From contig NZ_VLLN01000001.1 of the NCBI RefSeq assembly GCF_007830735.1, positions 248,001-312,000 of the forward strand: DNA of 64,000 bases. The letters are read 5' to 3'. Source of the stretch: Geobacter argillaceus. GTDB taxonomy: Bacteria; Desulfobacterota; Desulfuromonadia; Geobacterales; DSM-12255. The translations under genes and the position numbers were made by a program. The notes beneath the pieces were generated by a model, which had not been told where the DNA came from, did not search any database, and worked only from the letters and a program-made list of their open reading frames with translations. This document shows positions 44,535-53,320 of the stretch, piece after piece (the first letter of the stretch is position 1; each line of letters begins with the position of its first letter).

Positions 44535-45527
44535 ATGAATCTGAACTCGTTAGCAGGTGGGTTCGCTGCATGTGCACTGATCAGTATGGCGACCTGCCGG
44601 GCACAGGCCCAGGAACTCCACGGCTTCGGCGGGATTATGCAGCATACTGACACCGACGATAGCTCCTACTCGTGGCAACTGGAATACCGGGAAGGGCTGG
44701 GCGAGCACTTTGCCTACAGCATCAGCTACCTGAACGAAGGTCACGTGGCAGGCCATCATCGCGATGGCCACATGGCCCAGCTCTGGACCCGCACCAACCT
44801 CATGGACCGGCGGCTGTCACTGGCAGCGGGGATCGGGCCGTTCCGCTACTTCGACACCACAGCCGCAAAAGCCGGCGCCTCCTACGAAAACGATCACGGC
44901 TGGGGAGTCACCATGAGCCTGGCCGCCACCTGGTATACCGCAGATCGCTGGCTGTTCCAGCTGCGCACCAATTTTGTCGAGACCACTTCCAGCATCGACA
45001 CCATCTCGACCCTGATCGGCATCGGCTACCAGTTGGAGGCCCCGCCGACACCGGGCCCGCTCCGCTCAGCCAGTCCCCGGCGATGGAAAACTACCGAAAA
45101 CGAGCTGACCGTTTTTCTCGGCCGGACCATCGTGAACAGCTTCAGTTCCGAGCATTCGGTCGCTGCAGCAGTGGAATACCGGCGGGGCCTCTGGCGCTAT
45201 GTGGACTGGACCGTTGGCTGGCTCTTTGAAGGGGATAACCGCCTGAGCAGACGAAACGGCCTGACCACCCAGCTCTGGGCGACCAGGGCGGTCCTTGACG
45301 ACCGCCTCTCTCTCGGTATCGGTGTCGGCCCCTACATCAATGTCGATCATTACCGAAATCCGCTGCAAACGAGTGAGCGGACCAGGGCCATATCCGGCAT
45401 CGTCACCCTCACGGCCAGCTACCGTCTTGCCCCCGACTGGGCGCTGCGCAGCTCATGGAACCGTATCGTCACCAGCTACAACCGGGATACCGATATGATC
45501 CTGGGAGGGGTGGGGTACCGGTTCTGA
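44535..45527 (+). CDS. Outer-membrane beta-barrel-like protein with two homologous halves
   Basis: A 330-residue exported protein of unknown function. The signal peptide (about 1-26) ends at CRAQAQE. Both halves contain the same succession of amphipathic strands. In half 1 (about 45-160) EYREGLGEHFAYSISYLNEG leads to QLWTRTNLMDRRLSLAAGIGP. In half 2 (about 195-305) EYRRGLWRYVDWTVGWLFEG leads to QLWATRAVLDDRLSLGIGVGP. Both the second half and the whole protein end in aromatic strand termini (final residues GVGYRF), as expected of outer-membrane proteins. It resembles PagL-sized or OmpW-sized barrels, but no enzyme motif can be claimed. It is divergent from the APC permease. Confidence 0.75.
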   Translation: MNLNSLAGGFAACALISMATCRAQAQELHGFGGIMQHTDTDDSSYSWQLEYREGLGEHFAYSISYLNEGHVAGHHRDGHMAQLWTRTNLMDRRLSLAAGIGPFRYFDTTAAKAGASYENDHGWGVTMSLAATWYTADRWLFQLRTNFVETTSSIDTISTLIGIGYQLEAPPTPGPLRSASPRRWKTTENELTVFLGRTIVNSFSSEHSVAAAVEYRRGLWRYVDWTVGWLFEGDNRLSRRNGLTTQLWATRAVLDDRLSLGIGVGPYINVDHYRNPLQTSERTRAISGIVTLTASYRLAPDWALRSSWNRIVTSYNRDTDMILGGVGYRF

Positions 45528-45536
45528 CGGCAAAGC

Positions 45537-46124
45537 TCAGCGGTAGACCGCTCCCCCCAGCATGGCCGCCCCCAGGATGATAAAGGCAGGGTTGACCTTG
45601 GTAAAGGTGAGCAGGCCAAAGGCGACCAGGATAATCAGTAGTTTGTCCCAGCCGAGCATTCCGGCACCCACCCACCCGTGCTTTCCTGCCCCGAATACCG
45701 TGTAAGCCATATCGTAGGCCGTCCAGAGCAGGAGTCCGACCACCACCGGCCGCACCATCTTCAACATCGACTGCACGGTCAGGCTGTCCTTGATCTTGAA
45801 GAAATAAACGATCATGAGCAGCATCAGCAGTGTAGTGGGCAGGACGGTGCCGGCGGCGGCAGCGATGGCGCCCGGAACGCCGGCCAGTTTGTACCCCGCA
45901 TAGGCCGAGACCTGTGGGGCAATCGGTCCCGGCAGGGCGTTGCCAACGGCGACCGCATCGGCAAACTCCTCCGGAGTCAGCCAGGGCACCGCTGTCATGC
46001 CGCCCGGCGGTATCCAGAGAGCCGCAGTCGTCTCACGCTGCATCAGGGCCAGCGACGCCGGCCCTCCTCCCCAGGAAAAAAGGGCCACCCGCGTATAGAG
46101 CAGGAAAATCTTCCAGAGTAACAT
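45537..46124 (-). CDS. Single-domain chromate transporter family (CHR) protein
   Basis: A 195-residue membrane protein equal to one half of the classical ChrA antiporter. It starts with LYTRVALFSWGGGPASLALMQRE and contains the family motif AVGNALPGPIAPQVSAYAGYKLAG (about 57-80). About six hydrophobic helices are visible. The ATG follows AGGAGGAGTA. Short CHR proteins are usually encoded as adjacent pairs; here only one is present. Real substrate may be chromate, sulfate or another anion. It converges on the barrel-protein gene, 9 bp away. Confidence 0.85.
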   Translation of the reverse strand: MLLWKIFLLYTRVALFSWGGGPASLALMQRETTAALWIPPGGMTAVPWLTPEEFADAVAVGNALPGPIAPQVSAYAGYKLAGVPGAIAAAAGTVLPTTLLMLLMIVYFFKIKDSLTVQSMLKMVRPVVVGLLLWTAYDMAYTVFGAGKHGWVGAGMLGWDKLLIILVAFGLLTFTKVNPAFIILGAAMLGGAVYR

Positions 46125-46164
46125 TACTCCTCCTATGGTACCGACGTGTCAGGACAACTAATGA

Positions 46165-46188
46165 CGCCATGGGGCAGATCCCATGGCG
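46165..46188. promoter_or_regulatory. Perfect inverted repeat upstream of the CHR transporter gene
   Basis: CGCCATGGG and CCCATGGCG are separated by six bases, centred about 50 bp upstream of the transporter ATG. It could be an operator or an RNA hairpin in the leader. Confidence 0.5.
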
Positions 46189-46319
46189 AGAGAGAAATCG
46201 CTGACGGGTGAATCGGAAACCGTGCGAACTATAAGAGATTGTTAGCACAATCGACGGGCAATGGTCAACGAAAGGAAATTTAACCAACAGGGCAGAGAAG
46301 GACAGGTACAGGACGTTTC

Positions 46320-46505
46320 AACAGTATCCGGTCGGGGTCGACGATCCGGCCGCAGTCGATGGCGCAGACCATCAGGTGCACCCGGATCGCCCCTTTGACA
46401 GGGACCGACACCTCCGCCACCTGGGCGACGAAACTGCCGAACGACTCATGCACAGCGATCCCAAGGCCGTGTCCGGCCGGCAGAGGTTTTCCCCAGCCGG
46501 CATGG
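46320..46505 (-). pseudogene. Remnant of a molybdenum hydroxylase large subunit (isoquinoline 1-oxidoreductase beta-like)
   Basis: About 60 codons on the minus strand closely match the C-terminal region of aldehyde oxidase/xanthine dehydrogenase-type large subunits ([20 protein letters not shown], then [19 protein letters not shown]). There is no start, no upstream body of the gene, and the match stops after DPDRI. It lies in the otherwise gene-free 46125-46596 region and is best explained as a decayed fragment left by deletion. Confidence 0.65.
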
Positions 46506-46520
46506 TAGGGAGTGCATCTG

Positions 46521-46571
46521 AACATAAAAAGCCGGGAGTGGATTTCTGAGCCACTGCCAGCTTTTTATGTT
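46521..46571 (-). terminator. Terminator of the lipoprotein/multicopper oxidase operon
   Basis: The long interrupted palindrome AACATAAAAAGC...GCTTTTTATGTT encloses an inner AGTGG/CCACT stem. Read on the minus strand it gives GCTGGCAGTGG...CCACTCCCGGC followed by TTTTTATG, 26 bp after the lipoprotein stop codon. Confidence 0.8.
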
Positions 46572-46596
46572 TCCACATCAGAATAAAGCAGACTAC

Positions 46597-47115
46597 CTAT
46601 GGTGCGTAATTGACTTTACAGCCAGTCAAAGTACGAACGTTTGGTCCATTCAACCAGAATTGTCCGACATAAGGAGAGGCATCAGCCGAGGGGAACGTCG
46701 AGCCAGGAGTGGTAATCAGTGTAGCGAACTCCGTTCCCTTGCCTGCGTTGCTGGTTGTACTGCTCGACATATTTTTGAAGCGATCCATACTAACGTTGAT
46801 CGTCAAAACCTTGCCGACAGTATCATACGAGGCGGTGGCAAGTGAAACCTTGGCCGATGGAACCAGGACCCCGCTACGTAGTTGAAAGACTGTGGCAGTT
46901 GAGCCGGTCGGTGCCGTATAGTCTTTAAAATTCGGTACGATTACGGATGTGTCCACACTCGCAATGTTGTAATTCGACGACATGGTACCAAAGAGATACA
47001 GCTTGGTGCTCGCCTTCGAAGGGCCACCGCCACCACCGCCACCTCCTCCGCCGCATCCCGCGAGTGTCAGTGCCCCAACCGTCCCCAGAATCAAAGCAAG
47101 GTTACATTTTCTCAT
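46597..47115 (-). CDS. Small secreted lipoprotein with polyglycine linker
   Basis: A 172-residue lipoprotein. The start at 47115 is taken because AGGAG lies 9 nt before it; an ATG 9 bp upstream is too close to the site. Signal peptide and lipobox (LTLAGC) are followed by a run of ten glycines. The mature domain (about 40-160) is beta-rich (KLYLFGTMSSNYNIASVD, TVFQLRSGVLVPSAKVSL, VLTINVSMDRF) and could be cohesin-like, though this is uncertain. It is the last gene of the FKBP-multicopper oxidase run and 66 bp from the oxidase gene. Confidence 0.7.
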   Translation of the reverse strand: MRKCNLALILGTVGALTLAGCGGGGGGGGGGPSKASTKLYLFGTMSSNYNIASVDTSVIVPNFKDYTAPTGSTATVFQLRSGVLVPSAKVSLATASYDTVGKVLTINVSMDRFKNMSSSTTSNAGKGTEFATLITTPGSTFPSADASPYVGQFWLNGPNVRTLTGCKVNYAP

Positions 47116-47180
47116 TGTATGCATCTCCTGTGTAGTGTGTGAGTAAGGGCACCCTCTCGGAGAGGGGTCCGGGCACCGTA

Positions 47181-50100
47181 CTAGAACCCCGTAATGATGT
47201 TGACCTGGCGGAGCAGGATGGTAAAGGCGTCCAGCGAGTTCATTAAGCCGTCTGGTAGCGATGCCCCATTGCGGTACGGCGCCACATCGGCGTGGGCCAT
47301 GTCCAGGTCATCGGGAATAGCCATGCCACTGGCGAATTTCATCACAAACAGCGCACTGGACAGATAATTCGTCGTGCCGGGTATGAGACCGTCCTTGATA
47401 CCGAGCACGATTGACGTTGCAACCGGATCCATGAAGTTGTTCGTCGTCTTGTCGCGGAACTTCACATACACGGTCTTCACCCCTTCTCCGGAAGTGAGGA
47501 GCCAGTTCCTGCTGGCGCTGAATGGCTCCTCGGCGCTCCAGTCGGTGGCATTGTTCCCCCCCACATTGGAAATCTGCATGGAAGACGCATTGGGGGCGGT
47601 CAGTGCCAGGTTGACTGACGGAATACCGGTGCTGAAGGCACCGTTGTTGATCTTGACCCCGACCGTCGGCGTGGCCGAGACAATGGTCCAGGTGCCCGTC
47701 TTGGCCTGTTCGGTGTTGCCGACCGTGTCCATGGCGAAGTACTTGATGGTGGTGGTGGCACTCACCTGAATGGGCTTCGTATATTTGGTCGACGAAGTAG
47801 TAGGCGCAGTGCCGTCAAGCGTGTAGTAGATGATGGCCGGTGAACTGGCGATCAGGCGCACCGTTACCGGACCGGCATAGGAGCCGGCAATCGGGCTGGC
47901 CGACGTGACCGGCGCCGCAGTAGCAAGGGTGATGGCCGCGGTGAACGGAGGATAAAGGTTACCGGCGGGTAACGACTTGTCGCGGAACTTCACATACACC
48001 GTCTTGAAGCCGTCACCCGTTGACAGCGTCCAGGCCTTGGTGGTGGCGTAGGGCTCCTCGGCGCTGTAGAATGTCCCGTCGTTGGAGAACTGCATGGTGG
48101 CCACCCCGGTCGGGTCGGTTGCATTCAGGGTCAACGTGACATTGGGGCTGTTGGTGACGGCAGCGCCGTTGTTGATCAGGGCCGTGGCCACCAGGTCGGA
48201 CTGATGAATGGTCCAGGTGTCTGCGTGTACCGCCTCCTGAATGCCGTTCACATCCACGGCAAAGTAGTTGATGGTAGTGGTGGCGGTCAGCGTTATGGGT
48301 CCGGCATACTTGGTGGATGCGGTGGTTGGCACAGTACCGTTAAGGGTGTAGAAGATGGTGGCCGGCGGCGAATTGGTGCTGGCAGCCAGGGTCACGGAGA
48401 GCGGATTGGTAGTATAGGTGCCGGGCACCGGGCTGGCCACGGTCACCGGTGGCTGTGGTGGTACCACCACGGTGTATGGCTTGACTTCGGCAGTCTTCAC
48501 TGCGCCAGCCGGGCTGGTACGTGCCTCGACCTTGATGGCGTAGGTACCGGCCATGGTTGAGGCAGGCATGACCCAATAGGCGCTGGTGCTGTACGGCTGC
48601 ACCACCGTATAGGCAGTCCCGGCGCCGGTGGTGTCCAGCGAAAACTGATATTCGTAGCTGATCTTGAGCGTAGAGGCAACACCTCCCACCGTGGCAGTGG
48701 CACCGGAGGCAAAGGCGGTGAACTGCACGTTGCTGCCGGTTACGTGGGGAGTTGGCTTGCTGGCCGCAAGCGTCACGTTCAGGGGTGAGGTCCAGTTCAA
48801 AGTGGTGAGATCCGCAACGGCAGCCCCCCCGGAATTGACCGTCGAATTAACGGCATTGAAGGCGTATACCTGATAATTGTAGGTGTTCCCCGGGGACACC
48901 GTAGAATCGGTATAGATGGCGGGGAAGCCCGGCAGGTACGATACGAAGGCAATCGGCGCGAACGCACCGCCATTCGTGTTGCGGTCGATCCTGAAGCTGC
49001 TCGGCTTGGAAACCGGCGTATTGATGTTTTCTGCCCATTGAAGAACGACCTGATTGATGGACGGGTTTGTGTATGCGTTCACATAGTTGGTCTTGCCCGG
49101 GACAGGCTGTCCGCCGACAAAGGCCCCGACGTTGGCATTGGCATTGACGGTAAACGAAGGCGCCAATGGTGGTGTCGTGGACACCGAGAAAATCATCGGG
49201 CGCATGAAGTCGTTTTCCTCATGTCCCAGGATGTGGCAGTGCCAGACATACTCGTAGTCCAAGTCGTTGGTATTCATGGTCGCATTTGACTGGTTGTTGG
49301 GAATAGTCACCTGCGTACCGTTTATAGGCGTCGCCTGGGGACTTACCCCCAGGTTGCCGATGTCGGTGGTGATGATGCTCGCACCAGCCGGCAGGGTGGG
49401 ATCTATCAGGCGGTTGCTGTGATTCCCGGGAATAGCAAGCGTTGCGTCGAACGGGGTGGTCATCTTTTTAGGGAGGATGGCCACAATGGCATCCTCCAGC
49501 GGATTCATCCGCACCGTTTCCTTCCACCCCAGCTCATTGGGATCGGGCGGCCGGATGGCGCCGTCCCAGCCGACCCGGTTGATCAACTGCACGCTCATCA
49601 TGTGGAAGTGCACCGGATGGGTATCAACGCCGTTATGGGTGATCTTCCAGATCTGGGGCAGGCCGTCGATGATCCGCTCGGTGGCCGGCTCGGCATACCC
49701 CATGGGGATAGTAGTCTGGGTCAGGTTGCTGGTAAAGGGGAGTTCGATCCCCAGGGTGGCGTTCATCCGGCCGTACGGGTCCCACAACTCCTGGATCGCT
49801 TTTGGCTGGAAGGGAATGGTCATCGGCACCGGCGTAGCAGCGCCATTGGCCGCCTGCAGTTTTTGCAGGTCCGAACCGGTTGGCGGCGTAAAGGTAAAGG
49901 AATAATCCTGAATCTTCGAATAGAGGTCCGTCGCCGCCCCGTCCCAGGTCGCCGGAACTACCGCAGTAGGCTGGGTGGCGTCGAACGCCTTGGCCAGTTC
50001 GGTCTGCAGGGTCTGCATCTTGGCCTGATCAAAGGGGGTGACCGGCGAGGTGGGTGCCACTACCCGGAACTGCATGACGGTGCGGGTGTTGGGACCGTAG

Positions 50101-51923
50101 CCCCGCATGGTCGATGGGGCACCGCCACTGGTGGTCTGATCCGGGTTGCCCGTGTAGTAGTCATAGCGGGTATCGAAGCCGGGGTTGGGCGTCGGTGAGT
50201 CATTGTAAAGGATCAGTTTGGAGCCCACCGGCACCTTGGAGAAATCGACGATGACGTCCGCCCGCTCGGCCGCCCCCAACATGAGTGCGGTCTGGTTGAC
50301 GTTGAGCACGACGATGTTGCGGCGGTTGTACTCGTAATTGACCGGATGGTTGGGAATGACCACCGGATTACGCAGGAAGCCGCTCTCGGTGCCGATCTGG
50401 ATCATGTTCGGCCCGGCCGTGGCCGGATCGGGGACGCCGCCGGCCCGGCCATCGGTCGGCCAGTCGGGCGGAAAGCCCGCCGTTGGCGCCGCCGGCACCA
50501 TCTTGACCTCGGTGCCGAGGGGATCGTTCGGGTCGGCATAATATAGCTGCAGGTTAAGGGTCCGGTCGTTGGAGGCGTTCAGGATGCGGAACCGGTACGG
50601 CCGTGCTTCCACCGACAGATAGGGATAAGCAGCACCGTTAACTACCATGGTGTCCATGAAGGCTTCGGGCGTTGCTGAAGGTTCGGGAAGAACCTTTTTG
50701 GCAGGATCGGCGATCACCACCGGCGGCCAGAACCAGGGACCGTAGTCCCAACGGCCGAATGGGTTGGCGCCGTCCGGGCTGTTGGGATCCTGGTTAGGCT
50801 CGTACACATGGGGAAACCAGAGGTCGCCGGGCTTTCCCCACTTGGTCGTATCCCACTTGGCGTCCTGGACAGCAACGTTCTGGGGGACGAAGGTCTTGTC
50901 CTGAATTACGAGCGGGATGCCGTATTTGTACGGTCCTCCCACGTTCGGCAGCACCCCGCGGTTGATCATGTCATCCTCGGTTGCATCCCACAACAGATAC
51001 CCGGCAGCTTCGCCGGCATAGACGTTGAGACGGGTGATGCCATAGGAGTGATCGTGGTAGAACATGAACCGGTTACTCTGTTCGTTGGTCCAGTAGAAGG
51101 TCATAGCCCCGTCGCCGGAGGCTGGCATGTCAGGAACATCCCTTGTCGATACGCCTTTCCGCATTGCCAAGGGAACCGAAGTCTCGCCGACCGGCGCGGT
51201 CCACTGGTGAGGGGTGCCGTCGCTTATCCAGGGGCTATTGCCGCCATGAAGATGAAAGGTGGCCCTATTCTGGGTATACAGGTAATTGTTGCAGGCAGTG
51301 TTGGAACTCCAATCACAGATGGCTGTGTTCGTTTTCGGATCGCAGGTGTTGTCAGCGGGGAATGCCTTACTGCAGGGTCCGTAACCGGACCCCATGATTG
51401 TAGTATCCACCGGGATGAACAGGTCACCCTTACGCACCCTGGCCGAAGTACTGTTCTCGAACGGAAGCAGGTTGACCAGCTTGACCCGCGTGGGTGTACC
51501 GCTCTTGGCAATGATCACCGGACCCAGGTAGTTCGCCCGCCGGTATGCCGTCGACAGGGTCCCGAACACCGGATTCAGGTCCACATAGCCACGCAATTTG
51601 GTCTTCTTGGGCAGGTCGGAATGCATCTGTTGGGAGTACTCGACCACCCCGATCTCATAATAATTACCATCGGCGGGAACCCCCGCTTTGCCGGTGATCG
51701 GCGTTGCCACGGAGATATAATTCCCCAGATTGTTGGCTCCCGTTGGTCCAAGCCCCGGCAGGGAATCAACGAATTTCCTGAGCGCTGTGCCGGAAGCGCC
51801 GCCGGCCGGACTGTTGGCGTAATAGGTACCACCACCCGGCCCGGCATAGGCCGGAGTACCCAGTGAAAGGAAAGCCACTGCCGCCAAGAGGTACTGCCAT
51901 TTCCATGAATATTGCCCGTCCAT
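47181..51923 (-). CDS. Giant secreted multicopper oxidase (OmpB-like) with CHB_HEX_C and dockerin-like C-terminus
   Basis: A 1580-residue exported copper oxidase. Signal peptide ends at about residue 27 (TPAYAG). The oxidase part spans about 30-930 with all four copper-binding segments: HLHGGNSPW, FYHDHSYGITR, HPVHFHMMS and VWHCHILGHEENDF. Behind it come fibronectin-III-like and beta-sandwich repeats (930-1220), two chitobiase C-terminal-type repeats (FYTLNGTVPTTASTKYAGPI; YYTLDGTAPTTSSTKYTKPI) and a final dockerin-like segment (ADVAPYRNGASLPDGLMNSL, DAFTILLRQV). It resembles OmpB of G. sulfurreducens, needed for Fe(III) oxide reduction, but is larger than usual three-domain oxidases. Confidence 0.88.
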   Translation of the reverse strand: MDGQYSWKWQYLLAAVAFLSLGTPAYAGPGGGTYYANSPAGGASGTALRKFVDSLPGLGPTGANNLGNYISVATPITGKAGVPADGNYYEIGVVEYSQQMHSDLPKKTKLRGYVDLNPVFGTLSTAYRRANYLGPVIIAKSGTPTRVKLVNLLPFENSTSARVRKGDLFIPVDTTIMGSGYGPCSKAFPADNTCDPKTNTAICDWSSNTACNNYLYTQNRATFHLHGGNSPWISDGTPHQWTAPVGETSVPLAMRKGVSTRDVPDMPASGDGAMTFYWTNEQSNRFMFYHDHSYGITRLNVYAGEAAGYLLWDATEDDMINRGVLPNVGGPYKYGIPLVIQDKTFVPQNVAVQDAKWDTTKWGKPGDLWFPHVYEPNQDPNSPDGANPFGRWDYGPWFWPPVVIADPAKKVLPEPSATPEAFMDTMVVNGAAYPYLSVEARPYRFRILNASNDRTLNLQLYYADPNDPLGTEVKMVPAAPTAGFPPDWPTDGRAGGVPDPATAGPNMIQIGTESGFLRNPVVIPNHPVNYEYNRRNIVVLNVNQTALMLGAAERADVIVDFSKVPVGSKLILYNDSPTPNPGFDTRYDYYTGNPDQTTSGGAPSTMRGYGPNTRTVMQFRVVAPTSPVTPFDQAKMQTLQTELAKAFDATQPTAVVPATWDGAATDLYSKIQDYSFTFTPPTGSDLQKLQAANGAATPVPMTIPFQPKAIQELWDPYGRMNATLGIELPFTSNLTQTTIPMGYAEPATERIIDGLPQIWKITHNGVDTHPVHFHMMSVQLINRVGWDGAIRPPDPNELGWKETVRMNPLEDAIVAILPKKMTTPFDATLAIPGNHSNRLIDPTLPAGASIITTDIGNLGVSPQATPINGTQVTIPNNQSNATMNTNDLDYEYVWHCHILGHEENDFMRPMIFSVSTTPPLAPSFTVNANANVGAFVGGQPVPGKTNYVNAYTNPSINQVVLQWAENINTPVSKPSSFRIDRNTNGGAFAPIAFVSYLPGFPAIYTDSTVSPGNTYNYQVYAFNAVNSTVNSGGAAVADLTTLNWTSPLNVTLAASKPTPHVTGSNVQFTAFASGATATVGGVASTLKISYEYQFSLDTTGAGTAYTVVQPYSTSAYWVMPASTMAGTYAIKVEARTSPAGAVKTAEVKPYTVVVPPQPPVTVASPVPGTYTTNPLSVTLAASTNSPPATIFYTLNGTVPTTASTKYAGPITLTATTTINYFAVDVNGIQEAVHADTWTIHQSDLVATALINNGAAVTNSPNVTLTLNATDPTGVATMQFSNDGTFYSAEEPYATTKAWTLSTGDGFKTVYVKFRDKSLPAGNLYPPFTAAITLATAAPVTSASPIAGSYAGPVTVRLIASSPAIIYYTLDGTAPTTSSTKYTKPIQVSATTTIKYFAMDTVGNTEQAKTGTWTIVSATPTVGVKINNGAFSTGIPSVNLALTAPNASSMQISNVGGNNATDWSAEEPFSASRNWLLTSGEGVKTVYVKFRDKTTNNFMDPVATSIVLGIKDGLIPGTTNYLSSALFVMKFASGMAIPDDLDMAHADVAPYRNGASLPDGLMNSLDAFTILLRQVNIITGF

Positions 51924-51983
51924 GTTCCCCCCGATTTCTTGCGTGTTCTTGTCAGTTATGGCTTTGCCGTTAACGAGTCGAAA

Positions 51984-52322
51984 TCACTTGAACCGAACTA
52001 CCCCACTCGAAATGTTGCCCATCGTCGCCAGCCTCTTGCTCACAGCCTGTCGGCGTCTCAGCTCACTCTGAAACGAAACGATTGAGCCACGAAGCTCCTT
52101 TTCCGAGACAAGAAGCGGCCTTCCCGAAAGACCGTCCTTTACCCCCTGAATCAGCAGGTCCAGATTGACATCGACCCCCTGATTTTTCAGGTTTCTGGCC
52201 GTTTCGACGCCAATGCCGTAATTGAGCCTGTCCATGGAGTTCTTGAACACCTGCTGCTCCTGGGCATTTACCTGGAAAGCAGCCAGGATTGCTCCCGAGG
52301 CTATCATCACAGCCAGTTTCAT
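51984..52322 (-). CDS. FKBP N-terminal-domain-only periplasmic protein
   Basis: A 112-residue exported protein that matches the helical dimerisation domain found at the N-terminus of FkpA/Mip-type FKBP isomerases (LNYGIGVETARNLKNQGVDV, LLIQGVKDGLSGRPLLVSEK), but lacks the catalytic FKBP barrel. The start at 52322 follows AAGGAG; a longer reading would run into the previous gene. The signal peptide ends at VNAQE. It lies in series with a complete FKBP (52655) and the oxidase gene, so it might pair with the former or act as a chaperone scaffold. Confidence 0.75.
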   Translation of the reverse strand: MKLAVMIASGAILAAFQVNAQEQQVFKNSMDRLNYGIGVETARNLKNQGVDVNLDLLIQGVKDGLSGRPLLVSEKELRGSIVSFQSELRRRQAVSKRLATMGNISSGVVRFK

Positions 52323-52341
52323 CTGCTCTCCTTGTGTTTGA

Positions 52342-52641
52342 TTAAAACCCCTTCCCGCCGCTCTCCGGGACAGTGCCAAGTGTACTTGATGTGACCGGGG
52401 CTTCAAGCCGCTGCGCATTCATGGTGCGGATTTTCTCCAGTTGCTGACGCTGCCTCGATACGTGCGCCCCACGGGGGTTAATCTGTTCCGTAGCCATCGG
52501 TTCAGTCCGTTCAGGGGCACCGTTACAGACCGCCTCGACATGATCCGGGAACTCGATGACCCGGCAGTTGCTGTCAGCAACGGCAGCGCACGGCAGCAAC
52601 ATAATGCTGCCAAGGACTATTTTCCGTGTAAGTACTCTCAT
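52342..52641 (-). CDS. Small exported protein of unknown function
   Basis: A 99-residue protein with a signal peptide (about 1-22, ending AAVADSN). The mature part has two cysteines (NCRVIEFPDHVEAVCNG) that could form a disulfide, then a charged Gln/Arg-rich stretch. It lies 13 bp after the FKBP gene and 19 bp before the next, so it belongs to the same operon. No family recognised. Confidence 0.65.
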   Translation of the reverse strand: MRVLTRKIVLGSIMLLPCAAVADSNCRVIEFPDHVEAVCNGAPERTEPMATEQINPRGAHVSRQRQQLEKIRTMNAQRLEAPVTSSTLGTVPESGGKGF

Positions 52642-52654
52642 GCGGCTCTTCCGG

Positions 52655-53320
52655 TTATTTTTTTACCTCAAGCAACTCCACATCAAACACCAGGGTGGCA
52701 TCCGGTAGGATGAGGTCCCCGGCACCGGCATCGCCATAGGCGGTGTTCGGCGGACAGACCAGCTTGGCCTTGCCGCCGCTCTTCATCTTCTGCAGCCCGT
52801 CGGTCCAGCACTTGATGACACCGTCCAGCCGGAATTCAGTCGGAGTGCCGCGCTTGTACGAACTGTCGAACTCCTTCCCGTCAGGAAGCGTCCCGCGGTA
52901 ATTGACCTTGACCGTATCCGTAACGGTCGGGCTGGTTCCGGTCCCCTCTCTCAATGAGAGATAGATCAAGCCGGAGTCCGTCTTCACTGCCCCCTTCTCT
53001 GCAACTGCCTTGGCAATGAACTCCTTGTTCATGGCAGCCAGCTTCTCGCCCTGGGCTGTGCGGCGCGCCCGTGCCAGTTCCTGCACCTTATCGTTGTAAC
53101 TACTCAAATCAACATCCGGTTTTTTCCCGGTAGCGGCATCCGTAAGCCCCTGCTTGACGAATTCCAACTCTTCGGGTGACAGATTGAATACAGCAATGGA
53201 GCGGGACACGAGCAGGCCGATGGCATAAAGGGTTTTCTGCTCCTCGGTCTTGGGCGGACCGGCTGCAAATGTTGGAGAGGCAAGCAATGCAATCACAAAA
53301 ATGAGAATGAGTCTGAACAT
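52655..53320 (-). CDS. FKBP-type peptidyl-prolyl isomerase, FkpA/Mip type
   Basis: A 221-residue exported isomerase. Signal peptide (1-19) is followed by a helical dimerisation domain (about 25-115) and a C-terminal FKBP barrel with VKVNYRGTLPDGKEFDSSYK, VIKCWTDGLQKMKSGGKAKL and CPPNTAYGDAGAG. It folds proline-rich or outer-envelope proteins in the periplasm. It is the first gene of the run that ends in the multicopper oxidase, and so may assist folding of that large protein. Confidence 0.92.
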   Translation of the reverse strand: MFRLILIFVIALLASPTFAAGPPKTEEQKTLYAIGLLVSRSIAVFNLSPEELEFVKQGLTDAATGKKPDVDLSSYNDKVQELARARRTAQGEKLAAMNKEFIAKAVAEKGAVKTDSGLIYLSLREGTGTSPTVTDTVKVNYRGTLPDGKEFDSSYKRGTPTEFRLDGVIKCWTDGLQKMKSGGKAKLVCPPNTAYGDAGAGDLILPDATLVFDVELLEVKK

